The translations under genes and the position numbers were made by a program. The notes below the pieces were generated by a model. The model did no database searches, was not told the origin of the DNA, and saw only the letters and a program-made list of their open reading frames with translations. From Acidobacteriaceae bacterium (GTDB taxonomy: Bacteria > Acidobacteriota > Terriglobia > Terriglobales > Acidobacteriaceae), in the NCBI GenBank assembly GCA_028283625.1, contig JAPWKG010000017.1, forward strand, positions 1 through 64,000: a stretch of DNA of 64,000 nucleotides, in the 5' to 3' direction. Below are positions 26,577 to 35,645 of the stretch, in pieces. Position 1 is the stretch's first letter. Each line of letters opens with the position of its first letter.

Positions 26577-27593
26577 TTAGAACTCCCAGCGCAGCAGGGT
26601 GGCGCCGACGGTGAATCCAGCGCCGACGGCAGCCAGAAGCACGAGGTCGCCCTTCTTCAGGCGGCCTTCTTCGAGCGCGGTGTTCATGGCCAGAGGGATG
26701 GTGCCCGCGGTGGTGTTGCCGAAGCGGTCGATGTTGATGACCACGCGGTCGAGCGGCATACCGAGGCGGTCGGCTGTGGCCAGAATGATGCGCTTGTTGG
26801 CCTGGTGCGGGATGAAGGCACCGAGTTCAGAGCCGGTCAGGCCGTTGCGGGAGAGCAGGCCTTCGGAGCTTTCTGCCATTTTGCGCACGGCGAACTTGTA
26901 GACCGCCTGGCCGTCCTGATGGACGAAGTGGTCTTTGTGATCGACGGTTTCGTGCGAGGCGGGGTTGAGCGAGCCGCCGGCGGGCATGTTGAGACTGACG
27001 CCGCCGCTGCCGTCGACCTCGTGCCAGAAGTCGATGAGGCCGACTTCGTCGTCTTCGCAGGGCTCGAGGAGAACGGCTCCTGCGCCGTCACCGAAGATGA
27101 TGCAGGTGGTGCGGTCGGTGTAGTCGATGATGGAGCTCATGACGTCGGCACCGATGACGAGCACCTTTTTGTGGGCTCCGCTCTCAATGAGCTTGGCGCC
27201 GACCTGAAGAGCGTAGGGGAAGCCAGAGCAGGCGGCCGAAAGATCAAAACCCCAGGCACCGGTGGCGCCCAGCTTGTTCTGAACCAGGCAGGCGGTGGCG
27301 GGAAACATCATGTCCGGGGTGACCGTGGCGACGATGATGACCTCAACCTCTTCCGGCTGGATGCCACGCTTGGCAAGACATGCCCGGGCGGCTTCGGTGG
27401 CGAGATCGCTGGTGGCAACACCTTTGTCGACCAGGTGGCGCTCCTTGATGCCGGTGCGCTCGGTGATCCACTGATCGTTGGTGTCGACCATTTTTTCAAG
27501 ATCCGCATTCGTCAGCAGGCGGGGCGGTACGTAGGTACCGACGGAGGTGATCTTGGCGCGGACGGTGGTGCGGGGCTTCAACTGCAGACTCAA
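26577..27593 (-). CDS. fabH: 3-oxoacyl-ACP synthase III (KAS III)
   Basis: FabH condenses acetyl-CoA (or another acyl-CoA) with malonyl-ACP to start fatty-acid chains. With the TTG start proposed at 27593 (GGAGG about 10 bases upstream) the protein has 338 residues and opens [25 protein letters not shown]. An ATG at 27647 would add 18 poorly conserved residues. The catalytic triad is Cys122 ([11 protein letters not shown]), His263 (PHQANKRI) and Asn293 (FGNTTAGT). It stands apart from other fatty-acid genes, between the M13 peptidase and the SRP RNA. Whether it prefers straight or branched primers cannot be told from sequence. Confidence 0.95.
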   Translation of the reverse strand: MSLQLKPRTTVRAKITSVGTYVPPRLLTNADLEKMVDTNDQWITERTGIKERHLVDKGVATSDLATEAARACLAKRGIQPEEVEVIIVATVTPDMMFPATACLVQNKLGATGAWGFDLSAACSGFPYALQVGAKLIESGAHKKVLVIGADVMSSIIDYTDRTTCIIFGDGAGAVLLEPCEDDEVGLIDFWHEVDGSGGVSLNMPAGGSLNPASHETVDHKDHFVHQDGQAVYKFAVRKMAESSEGLLSRNGLTGSELGAFIPHQANKRIILATADRLGMPLDRVVINIDRFGNTTAGTIPLAMNTALEEGRLKKGDLVLLAAVGAGFTVGATLLRWEF

Positions 27594-27702
27594 AACGAAC
27601 AATCCTCCGAAGGGCACAGCGGCCAAAGAGGATTCTATCGGATGCACCGAATCGCCGCTGTGACGACGTTCATGCGGAGTCAGGATTGTAGGGGGGAAAT
27701 GC

Positions 27703-27796
27703 GCCGGGTTAGCCTACTGCGCCCGTGGTGACCCGTTACCGTTGCTTCCTTCCGGACCTGGCGGGGTTGGCGGGACCGCGTCGCGTAGGACCCGGC
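27703..27796 (-). ncRNA. ffs: Small (4.5S-type) signal recognition particle RNA
   Basis: On the minus strand the Ffh-binding apex CAGGTCCGGAAGGAAGCA is present exactly as in bacterial SRP RNA. The ends pair: GCCGGGT and CCTAC near 27703-27717 with GTAGG and ACCCGGC near 27785-27796. The whole folds as one long rod of about 94 bases, the bacterial small SRP RNA without an Alu domain. It directs Ffh and ribosomes translating membrane proteins to FtsY. It lies in the spacer upstream of fabH on the same strand. Confidence 0.95.
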
Positions 27797-27866
27797 ACAC
27801 GCTCTAGTCTAGCAGGAGGCGGCGGAGAGCGCGAACATTGCCGGGAGTGCGTGGAAACCCCTTGGT

Positions 27867-28553
27867 TTATGCGGCCGGACGGTTGGGGCCGAGGCTTACG
27901 GTGCGCGAGGTTTGCACAAGGCGCCAGATGCCAAGAAGGGCGAAAAGCAAGGTGACGACCCAGAACACGGTGAGCAGCGTGGCTCCCCAGCGTGCGGAGA
28001 AGTGCTTCCAGACGGCAAGTACTTGCTGACCGTACAGCACGCCCAAAGCGGCAAAGGCGGCGTGGCGCAGGAAGCGGCTGATGGTGAAGATCAGCATGAA
28101 CCTGCGGCGTGACATGTGCGCGCAGCCGGCGGCAAGCACAAAGGGCGAAAGCGGCATCGGGGGAGGAAGAATGGCCGGAAGTGCAACGCTGAGCAGAGCG
28201 TGATGCTCCATCCAGCCGGTGATGCGGTGGAGAATGCGTGCCGGTACATGCTTTGCGAGAAACTGCTCGCCGCCGGTCTGGCCGACCTTGTGGGTGATGA
28301 GGCCGCCGAGCGCGGAGCCGAGGGTGGTGATGCCAAGCAGAAGCAATAAATTGGCGTGGCCCGCGGCGTAGAGCACCACCATGATGTCGGTGACGCCGGG
28401 AATGGGCAGAGGCACAAACGAGCTGTCCACGATGGAGACGAGAAAGAGGCCGACGTAGCCGAAGTGGGTGAGGAAGTGCATCAGCCGGTGCGCACTGCTC
28501 TCAAGCAGCAGCGCGGCTACGCCGGTCATCGCAGGGTGTGGGAGCAGGCTCAT
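27867..28553 (-). CDS. DedA/VTT-family membrane protein
   Basis: A 228-residue DedA (SNARE-associated/VTT) protein. The family signature is visible: FVPLPIPGVTDIMVVLYAAGHANLLLLL near 50-77, GGLITHKVGQTGGEQF near 86-101, and the conserved proline and Arg region MSRRRFMLIFTISRFLRHAAFA near 150-171. Five or so membrane helices. DedA proteins act in lipid (for example undecaprenyl phosphate or phosphatidylethanolamine) transport across membranes; the substrate here is unknown. The start ATG at 28553 has no strong ribosome-binding site; an internal Met (MTGVAAL) is possible. It lies 60 bases after mqnA on the same strand. Confidence 0.85.
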   Translation of the reverse strand: MSLLPHPAMTGVAALLLESSAHRLMHFLTHFGYVGLFLVSIVDSSFVPLPIPGVTDIMVVLYAAGHANLLLLLGITTLGSALGGLITHKVGQTGGEQFLAKHVPARILHRITGWMEHHALLSVALPAILPPPMPLSPFVLAAGCAHMSRRRFMLIFTISRFLRHAAFAALGVLYGQQVLAVWKHFSARWGATLLTVFWVVTLLFALLGIWRLVQTSRTVSLGPNRPAA

Positions 28554-28613
28554 GCTGCTCGGTAAGACGCAGGTTTTGCGGCGAACGTCACGCGTCTTCT
28601 TTTTGAAGACGCT

Positions 28614-29477
28614 TTAGAGCAGGTTGAGCGGGCCGAGCTCGGGCAGAATCCGGAGCGCAGCAGCCTCTTTGCGGAAGAGTTCGATGGTGCGTTGGCATTC
28701 CTGATCGAGCACGTAATGGATGTTGCGGGTGAGGTAGTGCTGGACGGTGTCGCGGGGGAGCCTGAGCCGGGGGGACCACTCATCGACGAGGGCGGGGACG
28801 TTGGCCATACCGTTGTCGCGGCTGGCGATGCAGTCCTGCACGAGCTGCGTGGCGGAGGTTTCGGCGTTGAGCGCGGAGGGGCGCACGGCCCAGACGGCTG
28901 CAACCCAGGGGAGGCCGGTGTGCTCGCGCCAGAGGGTGGCGAGGTCGAGCCAGAGAAGCTCGTGGTGATGGCGCTGGTCGATGAGCTCGCGGTTTTCACG
29001 GGCCATGAGCGCGGGGTCGCCGATGATGAGCGCGGCATCGTGCTGGTCGAGCATCTGCAGGGGGTCGGCTGCGAACTCATGGAAGGCGGGGCGTGTTCCC
29101 AGCCAGCCTTCGAACAGGATGTGGGTGTAGGCCTGCGAGGAGCGGGAGGCTGCGTCGGCGGCGATGGAGCGCACGTTGGCCAGAGCCTGCTGGCGGGGAA
29201 GTCCCTGCGGGTTTTTGACCAGCAGCAGGATGGAGCGGACCTCCTGAAGCGAAGCGATGGTGCAGCCGGGAACGATGGCCAGCTCCGGGGTCAGCTTGGC
29301 GATGGGGATCAGGCCGAGGTCGGCGTTGCCCTCCTGCAGCTGCTGCGCGCAGAGCGCGGGGCTGGTGTAGTGGCGGATGTAACGCGAGGCCAGGTCGGCG
29401 GCGTTCGGCTCGTGCTCGAAGTTGTACAGCAACGGTGCGGGATTCAGGAACGAGATGGCAGCGACACGTAAAGGCAC
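28614..29477 (-). CDS. mqnA: Chorismate dehydratase MqnA (futalosine menaquinone pathway)
   Basis: MqnA makes 3-enolpyruvylbenzoate from chorismate, the first step of the futalosine route to menaquinone. The 287-residue protein has the solute-binding-like fold with hallmark segments: VAAISFLNPAPLLYNF at the N-terminus, the NADLGLIPIAKL motif near 50, VRSILLLVKNPQG near 81, and LIIGDPALMA near 150. The start is GTG at 29477 (MPLRVAAISFLN). The other mqn genes are not in this window. It indicates menaquinone-based respiration. It is divergent from dprA and upstream of the DedA gene. Confidence 0.9.
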   Translation of the reverse strand: MPLRVAAISFLNPAPLLYNFEHEPNAADLASRYIRHYTSPALCAQQLQEGNADLGLIPIAKLTPELAIVPGCTIASLQEVRSILLLVKNPQGLPRQQALANVRSIAADAASRSSQAYTHILFEGWLGTRPAFHEFAADPLQMLDQHDAALIIGDPALMARENRELIDQRHHHELLWLDLATLWREHTGLPWVAAVWAVRPSALNAETSATQLVQDCIASRDNGMANVPALVDEWSPRLRLPRDTVQHYLTRNIHYVLDQECQRTIELFRKEAAALRILPELGPLNLL

Positions 29478-29567
29478 ACCTTAGAGATTCTTCAAGGGGG
29501 CTTTTGGATGCGCGGACTGCTATTGTGTTGGCAGATAACCCATTTGCATCCTGGATCGAGGCTCGTT

Positions 29568-30763
29568 ATGGCTGAGCAGTCCCTCGTATTGTCTGCAGAA
29601 GAAAACCGGCTGGCGTGGCTTGCGTTGGCGCTTACGCCGGGGTTGGGCCCGACCCGTATCGGCCGCGCGATGCAGCGGCTTGAAGAGCCATCGCGGTTGT
29701 TTTCTCTGGCGCTGACGGAGCTGGAGTCGCTTGGGCTGCCGGCCTCGGCGGTGCAGTTTGTCAGCGATGGGCGCGCGCGTTCGGCGGCGGTGGCTGAGTC
29801 TGCGCGTGCGCATGAGCAGGCGGTGACGATTCTTTGCCCGGAGGATGAAGCGTACCCGACCGGGCTGCTGCAGATCTATGACCCGCCGCCGGTGTTGTGG
29901 GTGCGGGGCGATGCGGAGGTGCTCAACCTTCCGGCGATCGCGGTGGTGGGCACGCGCCAGCCTTCGCCCTATGGCGCAGGGATGGCGGAGATGCTCTGAG
30001 CCGGGAGCTGGCGCAGCGCGGCGTGGTGATTCTGAGCGGTATGGCGCGCGGCGTGGATACGGCTGCGCATCGGGGAGCGCTGGAGGCCGGAGGGAAAACA
30101 GTTGCGGTCTGGGGCACGGGGATCGATGTGATCTATCCGAAGGAGAACAAGCGCCTGGCGGAGGAGATTGTCGGCGCGGGCGGCGCCCTGGTTACGGAGT
30201 TCGCGCTTGGAACCTTTCCGGCTCCGCAGAACTTTCCTATCCGCAACCGCATCCTGAGCGGCATGAGCACGGGCGTGCTGGTGGTGGAGGCTGCAGAGTA
30301 TTCCGGCACACGGATCACCGCACGCTGCGCGATGGAGCAGAATCGTGACGTCTATGCGGTGCCGGGGAACGCGACGAACAAGAACGCCTGGGGCCCGAAT
30401 ACGCTCATCAAGCAGGGCGCAAAGCTGACCGCGACCTGGGAGGATGTGTGGGAAGACCTGCCCTCGCAGGTGAGGCTTGAACTGGAGACCGCCATGGAGC
30501 GGCAGGTGGGGGCAAAAGAATCGAAACCCGGGGAGCCTGCATCTCTATTCACCGACGCTACTGTCGCGTTGCCGGCGATGGGCGATCATGAGCGGCTGGT
30601 AATGCAGCACCTACGACAGGACGAGGCGCTGCAACTTGATGAGCTGATTGAACGTCTCGAGGATGAGCTTGGCTCGGGTGAGATCTTTACGGCTCTGTTT
30701 GAACTGGAGTTGGCCGGTCGCGTGAAGCAGATGCCGGGCAAGAACTACGTGAAAAGCTTTTAG
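29568..30763 (+). pseudogene. dprA: DNA processing protein DprA, split by a frameshift
   Basis: DprA loads RecA on incoming single-stranded DNA during natural transformation. The N-terminal part starts at 29568 (MAEQSLVLSAEENRLAWLALALTPG), contains the helical SAM-like domain and the beginning of the Rossmann fold (AIAVVGTRQPSPYGAGMAEML), and then hits a TGA at 29997-29999. The rest continues in another frame as SRELAQRGVVILSGMARGVDTAAH, with NFPIRNRILSGMS and a C-terminal winged-helix-like domain to 30763. The break is at ATGCTCTGAGCC: removing two bases (CT), or adding one, restores one 398-residue protein. No other damage is seen nearby. It may be a true mutation in a CTCT run or an assembly error. 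Programmed shifting is not known in this family. Confidence 0.88.
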
Positions 30764-30930
30764 GAACGGCGGTTTAGCGGGGCAGTTCAGTCGCGAGCCA
30801 GCCGGGTAGGGCGGTGGAATCGCGTGGGGTTCACCGTGGGCGTTTTCTGACGTCCAACCGGTGATGCTCAAAACGGCCAGTTTGACTTGGCCTCCGCAAA
30901 GCGTGTTAGTTTGCATTGACGTTGGAAGAC

Positions 30931-30953
30931 GGAACGCTGTCCGGTCGCGTTCC
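30931..30953 (+). other. Hairpin in the topA leader
   Basis: Perfect 7-bp arms GGAACGC (30931-30937) and GCGTTCC (30947-30953), 18 bases before the topA ATG. No T tract, so it is not a terminator. It could affect ribosome access or mRNA stability. Confidence 0.35.
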
Positions 30954-30970
30954 GATGGGGTTTCAGAACT

Positions 30971-33910
30971 ATGAGCAAGAATCTGGTGATCGTAGAGTCG
31001 CCCGCGAAGGCGAAGACGATCGGCAAATACCTCGGCAGTGAGTATGTGGTGGAGGCCTCGATCGGCCACATCATGGATCTGCCGAAGAACGACATCGGCG
31101 TAGAGTTGAAGCGCCGCACCTTTGCGCCGACCCTGATCGTGTCTCCCGGTAAGGAGAAGGTCGTCGCGCAGTTGCGAAAGCTGGCGGCCAAGAGCGACGC
31201 TGTCTTTCTGGCGCCCGATCCTGACCGCGAAGGCGAAGCCATCGCGGCCCATTTGAAGATGCAGTTGGAACCCATGTTGAAGAGCGGAGCCAAGCTCCGG
31301 CGCGTGACCTTCAACGAGATTACGAAAAAGGCCGTACAGCAGGCGTTTCAACATACACGCGAGGTCAATGAGCATCTTGTGGATGCGCAGCAGACGCGCC
31401 GTGTGCTGGATCGTCTGGTGGGATATCAGATCTCTCCGTTGCTGTGGGACAAGGTGAAGCGCGGCCTTTCTGCAGGCCGCGTGCAGACGGTTGCCCTGCG
31501 CCTGATTGTGGAGCGCGAGCGTGAGATTAACGCCTTCAGACCGGTGGAGTACTGGAATATAGATGCGGTTCTTTCGCCGTCAAAGAGCGGGCAGGAGTTT
31601 ACGGCGCGCATGGTCGGCGTTGCCGGTCAGCCGATTCGCGTAGCCAATGGCAAGGATGCGGAGGGGAAGGAACAGTTTCTCGCAAACGCGTTGCCAGACA
31701 AGGCGGCTATCGATGAGGTGATGGGCCAGCTGGAGAAGGCGAGCTGGCGTGTGCGCTCGGTGGAGAAGCGGGAGCGTCGCCAGAATCCGAAGCCGCCGTT
31801 TACGACCTCGCAGCTGCAGCAGCAGGCGGCAGGCCGGCTGGGCTTCAATGTGCGCCGCACGATGGGCGTTGCGCAGCGTTTGTATGAAGGCGTGGAGTTG
31901 GGCAATGAAGGCACGATCGGTCTGATCACCTACATGCGTACCGACTCAACGCGTATGAGCCCGGATGCGGTGCGCGAGATTCGCGAGTATGTCGCGGGCA
32001 AGCTGGGCGCGAAGTATCTGCCGGAAAAAGAGAACGTTTATAAGTCGAAGAAGGATGCGCAGGATGCGCACGAAGCGATTCGTCCGACGAACATCTCGTT
32101 TGTGCCGGACCAGATTCGCCGCTATCTCTCCGATGAGCAGTACCGTTTGTACAAGCTGATCTGGGAGCGTGCTGTGTCCAGCCAGATGACGCCCGCTCTC
32201 TTCGATCAGACGACGGTGGATATCGAAGCCAAGGCCGATACCAGTTACGACTTTCGTACCACCGGGTCGATTCTTAAGTTCGACGGCTTCCTGCACTTTG
32301 AAGAAGAGACGAAGAAGGCCAAGGCCGAGCGCGATGCCAAAGCCGCGGTTGAGGCGGCCAAGATTGCCGCAGCGGCTGCTGATGCGGAAGCAATTGCCGA
32401 GGCGGCAAAGGATGCGACGAGCGAAGAAGGCTCTGCGGACCGCCGCTTGCCGGCGCTGAGCGATGGACAGGCGCTGGACAAGCAGCGTCTGGATGCGCAG
32501 CAGAAGTTTACGCAGCCGCCTCCACGCTTCAATGAAGCGTCGCTGGTCAAGACGCTTGAAGAGAAGGGTATCGGCCGCCCGTCGACGTACGCCTCGATCA
32601 TCAACACGATTCAGGAACGCGATTATGTGAAGAAGATTGCGCAGAAGCTGGTGCCGACCGAGATCGGTATGGTGGTCACCGAGCTGCTGGTGAAGAACTT
32701 CCCGTACATCTTTGAGCCGGGCTACACCGCTCAGCTGGAAGCAGAGCTTGACGATGTGGAGGATGGTAAGGAGCGTTGGACCGAGTTGCTCAACGGCTTC
32801 TATGGCCACTTCGAAAAAGAGCTGAAGGTTGCCGAGAATGAGATGGAAGACATTAAGGCAATGGAGCAGCCGACCGACGAGGTTTGTGAGAAGTGCGGCT
32901 CACCGCTGTATCTGAAGTGGGGCAAGTTCGGTTCGTTTTTCTCGTGTGCGAACTACACCAACGAGAAGCCGATGAGCGTGAGCGCTGCCGCGTGGAAGAA
33001 GAGCGAGAAGGACGTTCTGCAGAAGGCGGCAGATAAGTTCCACCATGCAAAGCTGAAGGTTGTGGGCACGGACAAGAGCGGTGATGAACGCTCGGTGGAC
33101 GTGGACCAGGCGGGCGGAAGCAAGGAGCTCGGGGCAGCGCTGAAGATGGCGCTCAAGGAGTGGAAGAAGGTAACGATTGAGCCGATCTCCTGCGACTTTA
33201 CCAAGGAGAACTTTGCGGCAAAGCCGGACCTTGCAACCGCTGAGCATCAGGAAGAAGAGCAGGAAGAGTTCTGCGATAACTGCGGCCGCGTGATGGTTCT
33301 GCGCAATGGCCCCTGGGGACCGTTTATGGCGTGCCCGGGCTACAACGAAGATCCGCCGTGCAAGACCATTCGCAAGCTGACGCAGAAGGTGCAGACCAAG
33401 CCGCCGGTGCAGCTGGATGAGCCTTGTCCGAAGTGCGGCAAGCCTTTGCTGCAGCGCGACGGACAGTATGGCGAGTTCATCGCATGCTCGGGCTACCCGA
33501 AGTGCAAGTACGTGAAGCAGGAGCTTTTGGATGTTCCCTGCCCGAAGTGCGGCTCGGAGGTAGCGGTTCGCAAGAATCGTCGCGGCGATACGTTCTATGG
33601 CTGCACGCGGTATCCGAAGTGCGATTTTACTTCGAACCTGAAGCTGGTGAACGAGACGTGCCCGAAGTGCGAGTCGGCGTACCTGGTAGAGGTTTCGAAC
33701 GCGGAAGGAACGTTCCTGGTCTGCCCGAATAACCATGACCGGATGCCGAAGCGGCGTGCTCGCAAGGGTGAACCGGAGGCCACACCGACAGCGCCGCCGT
33801 GCACCTTTGAGAAGAAGATCGGACCGCCGAAGGAGAAGCAGGAAGCCAAGGCTCTGGAACGTCCTGACCCGGCTAAGACTCGGCCGGTATTGGAAGAAGC
33901 GGGCGCCTGA
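30971..33910 (+). CDS. topA: DNA topoisomerase I (omega protein)
   Basis: A type IA topoisomerase that relaxes negative supercoils. The Toprim domain opens MSKNLVIVESPAKAKTIGKYLG and includes APDPDREGEAIAAH. The active Tyr is at 321 in GLITYMRTDSTR. Residues about 455-500 are an Ala/Lys/Glu-rich insert, likely a helical spur. The C-terminus carries several zinc ribbons: CEKCGSPLY, CDNCGRVM, CPKCGKPL, CPKCGSEV and CPKCESAY, then a basic Pro-rich tail. At 979 residues it is longer than the E. coli enzyme (865), owing to the insert, an additional ribbon and the tail. It is transcribed from its own leader with a hairpin and ends at a hairpin terminator. Confidence 0.97.
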   Translation: MSKNLVIVESPAKAKTIGKYLGSEYVVEASIGHIMDLPKNDIGVELKRRTFAPTLIVSPGKEKVVAQLRKLAAKSDAVFLAPDPDREGEAIAAHLKMQLEPMLKSGAKLRRVTFNEITKKAVQQAFQHTREVNEHLVDAQQTRRVLDRLVGYQISPLLWDKVKRGLSAGRVQTVALRLIVEREREINAFRPVEYWNIDAVLSPSKSGQEFTARMVGVAGQPIRVANGKDAEGKEQFLANALPDKAAIDEVMGQLEKASWRVRSVEKRERRQNPKPPFTTSQLQQQAAGRLGFNVRRTMGVAQRLYEGVELGNEGTIGLITYMRTDSTRMSPDAVREIREYVAGKLGAKYLPEKENVYKSKKDAQDAHEAIRPTNISFVPDQIRRYLSDEQYRLYKLIWERAVSSQMTPALFDQTTVDIEAKADTSYDFRTTGSILKFDGFLHFEEETKKAKAERDAKAAVEAAKIAAAAADAEAIAEAAKDATSEEGSADRRLPALSDGQALDKQRLDAQQKFTQPPPRFNEASLVKTLEEKGIGRPSTYASIINTIQERDYVKKIAQKLVPTEIGMVVTELLVKNFPYIFEPGYTAQLEAELDDVEDGKERWTELLNGFYGHFEKELKVAENEMEDIKAMEQPTDEVCEKCGSPLYLKWGKFGSFFSCANYTNEKPMSVSAAAWKKSEKDVLQKAADKFHHAKLKVVGTDKSGDERSVDVDQAGGSKELGAALKMALKEWKKVTIEPISCDFTKENFAAKPDLATAEHQEEEQEEFCDNCGRVMVLRNGPWGPFMACPGYNEDPPCKTIRKLTQKVQTKPPVQLDEPCPKCGKPLLQRDGQYGEFIACSGYPKCKYVKQELLDVPCPKCGSEVAVRKNRRGDTFYGCTRYPKCDFTSNLKLVNETCPKCESAYLVEVSNAEGTFLVCPNNHDRMPKRRARKGEPEATPTAPPCTFEKKIGPPKEKQEAKALERPDPAKTRPVLEEAGA

Positions 33911-33936
33911 GGCGCAGCACCGGGAAGAGAAGAAGG

Positions 33937-33964
33937 ACGCGGGAGCCGAATGGCTTCCGCGTTT
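33937..33964 (+). terminator. Terminator of topA
   Basis: ACGCGG and GAGCC pair with GGCTT and CCGCGT across a GAAT loop (33937-33962). A TTTCC run overlaps the end of the 3' arm. It begins 27 bases past the topA stop. Confidence 0.6.
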
Positions 33965-34110
33965 CCGTCTTGAGGCTGAGTTCTTTGGTAACTATGACGA
34001 AATGGAGAATACTTTTGGGGACTTTCCAATTTCGGTAAGTTTGTGGTATTCTTGGTTACGGGCCGGGGCTGCAACCGACGTTCCATGAGCACTTAGGAAC
34101 GATTTTGCCG

Positions 34111-34137
34111 GAATGCCCCCGGGTGACACCCGCATTC
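34111..34137 (+). other. Leader hairpin before the DUF427 gene
   Basis: Arms GAATGC (34111-34116) and GCATTC (34132-34137) enclose an inner GGGT/ACCC stem with a four-C bulge on one side. It ends 22 bases before the ATG. No T tract follows. I do not recognise it as a known riboswitch. Confidence 0.4.
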
Positions 34138-34159
34138 TTGCAACGACTGGAAGGCGGAT

Positions 34160-34444
34160 ATGGCAAAAGCAATGTGGAATGGCCAGACGCTCGCTGAGAG
34201 CGAGAGGGTCGAAACGATCGATGGAACGGTTTATTTTCCTGAAGAGTCAGTGAATCGTGCATTCCTTCGCTCAAGCTCTACGAGCTCAAGCTGCCCGAAC
34301 AAGGGACGCGCGCGGTATTACACCGTGTTGGTCGATGGCCAGGAGAACCCTGATGCAGCCTGGTACTACCCTGATCCTAAACCTGCAGCGCGAAGCGTGA
34401 AGTACCATGTGGCCTTTTGGCGTGGTGTAGAAATCACAGCCTAG
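34160..34444 (+). CDS. DUF427-family protein
   Basis: A 94-residue DUF427 protein. The family core is clear: KAMWNGQTLAESERVETIDGTVYFPEES, then the Cys-containing CPNKGRARYYTVLVDGQ (C near 46), and ending in AARSVKYHVAFWRGVEI. Proteins of this fold form a small beta barrel and their activity is not well established. A GGAAGG precedes the ATG at 34160. It has its own leader with a hairpin and a shared terminator with the convergent reductase gene. Confidence 0.88.
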   Translation: MAKAMWNGQTLAESERVETIDGTVYFPEESVNRAFLRSSSTSSSCPNKGRARYYTVLVDGQENPDAAWYYPDPKPAARSVKYHVAFWRGVEITA

Positions 34445-34470
34445 CCCTCTGAATCCAGACTCTGTTTGAG

Positions 34471-34500
34471 AAGAGCCTCCGCCTGGTGCGGAGGCTCTTC
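34471..34500. terminator. Bidirectional terminator between the DUF427 and MDR genes
   Basis: Arms AAGAGCCTCCGC (34471-34482) and GCGGAGGCTCTT (34488-34499) make a perfect 12-bp stem with a five-base loop, in the convergent gap. Confidence 0.85.
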
Positions 34501-34514
34501 TGTTTGCACGAGGT

Positions 34515-35525
34515 TTACTTGAGCGAGAGCAGTACCTTGCCGAAGTGGCGGCCGGTCTGCATGTGCTCGAAGGCTTCGCGGTACTGTTGCAGCGGAAAGC
34601 TTTTGTCGACGACGGGCGTGATCTTGTTGGTGACGACTGCCGCGAGCAGGCGCTCGAACATGCCGCGGCTGCCGACGAAGACGCCGTTGAGGTGGATGGA
34701 CTTCATGAGCACGGGGATGGGGTCCACGGTGTGGCCCGGCTCAGAGAGTACGCCGATCAGATGAACGTGGCCGCCGGAGCGGACGGCCTGCAGCGAGCGC
34801 GGAAGTGTGCCGGCTCCGCCCACTTCCACGACGTGATCGACGCCGGTTCCGGTCAGGCGGAGGACTTCGTTCTGCCACTCGGGCGTGGTGCGGTAGTTGA
34901 TCAGTTCATCGGCGCCGAGCGATTTGCCGAGTGCGAGTTTTTCGTCCGAAGAGCTGGTGAGCAGGACGCGTGCGCCGTGCGCTTTGGCAATCTGGAGTGC
35001 AAAGATGCTGACGCCGCCGGTTCCGAGAATCAGCACGGTCTCGCCGGCGCGGAGGTGGCCCTTTTCCACGAGAGCGTTCCAGGCGGTGACACCGGCGCAG
35101 GGCAGTGCGGCGGCCTGCTCGAAGCTGAGTGAGTCAGGGATGGCGATGAGCCCGTGCTCGGGCATGATGCGCTCGGTGGCGAAGACGCCTTCCACGAAGT
35201 CGCCGAGGGCCATGTGCGCGGCGTCCTGCGGGACTTCGCCTTCGTGCCAGCGGTCGAAGAAGAGCGAGGCGACGCGATCGCCCGGCTGGAAGCGTGTGAC
35301 GCTGGAGCCGACGGCAACCACTTCCCCTGCGGCGTCGGAGCCGAGGATGCGCGGCATGGCCAGCTTGGGGTTATAGAAGCCGTGGACCGTCATGATGTCG
35401 CGATAGTTCAGCGAGGCGGCGTGGAAGCGGACGTGGACATCGTTGGGTCCCAGCTGAGGAAGCGTGAGCTCTTCCAGGCGGAGGCCGTCGTAACCGAAAG
35501 CGTGAAGGCGGAGTGCTTGGCTCAT
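34515..35525 (-). CDS. Medium-chain (zinc-type) alcohol dehydrogenase / quinone oxidoreductase family
   Basis: A 336-residue MDR-superfamily oxidoreductase. The N-terminal GroES-like domain contains SLNYRDIMTVHGFY and ILGSDAAGEVVAVGSSVTRFQPGDRV. The nucleotide-binding motif is GTGGVSIFALQIAKAHG near 169-185, and the cofactor acidic/Ser region TSSSDEKLALGKSLGAD follows. The usual catalytic-zinc Cys (in GHE motifs) and the four-cysteine structural-zinc lobe are absent, which favours the NAD(P)H quinone reductase/alkenal reductase subgroup. Substrate unknown. It lies between a convergent DUF427 gene and a small secreted-protein gene on the same strand. Confidence 0.88.
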   Translation of the reverse strand: MSQALRLHAFGYDGLRLEELTLPQLGPNDVHVRFHAASLNYRDIMTVHGFYNPKLAMPRILGSDAAGEVVAVGSSVTRFQPGDRVASLFFDRWHEGEVPQDAAHMALGDFVEGVFATERIMPEHGLIAIPDSLSFEQAAALPCAGVTAWNALVEKGHLRAGETVLILGTGGVSIFALQIAKAHGARVLLTSSSDEKLALGKSLGADELINYRTTPEWQNEVLRLTGTGVDHVVEVGGAGTLPRSLQAVRSGGHVHLIGVLSEPGHTVDPIPVLMKSIHLNGVFVGSRGMFERLLAAVVTNKITPVVDKSFPLQQYREAFEHMQTGRHFGKVLLSLK

Positions 35526-35645
35526 GCGAATTTGGATGCTGCTGCCCGTGCCCCGGAAGCAGAGGTTGTGCGGTTTCCGGGAAGAAGAGCAGAACGGGCG
35601 GCGTTGAGCAGAGGCGGTCTCGGGTGCTTGAAGAGAAGGACGGGG

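Noticed and set aside
27703..27796. tRNA or terminator reading of the spacer upstream of fabH
   Set aside because: The SRP apex motif and the paired ends identify it as SRP RNA on the minus strand.
29897..30763. An independent gene starting at 29897
   Set aside because: It is the second half of dprA in another frame; its first 30 residues are not homologous to anything while the rest continues the DprA fold.
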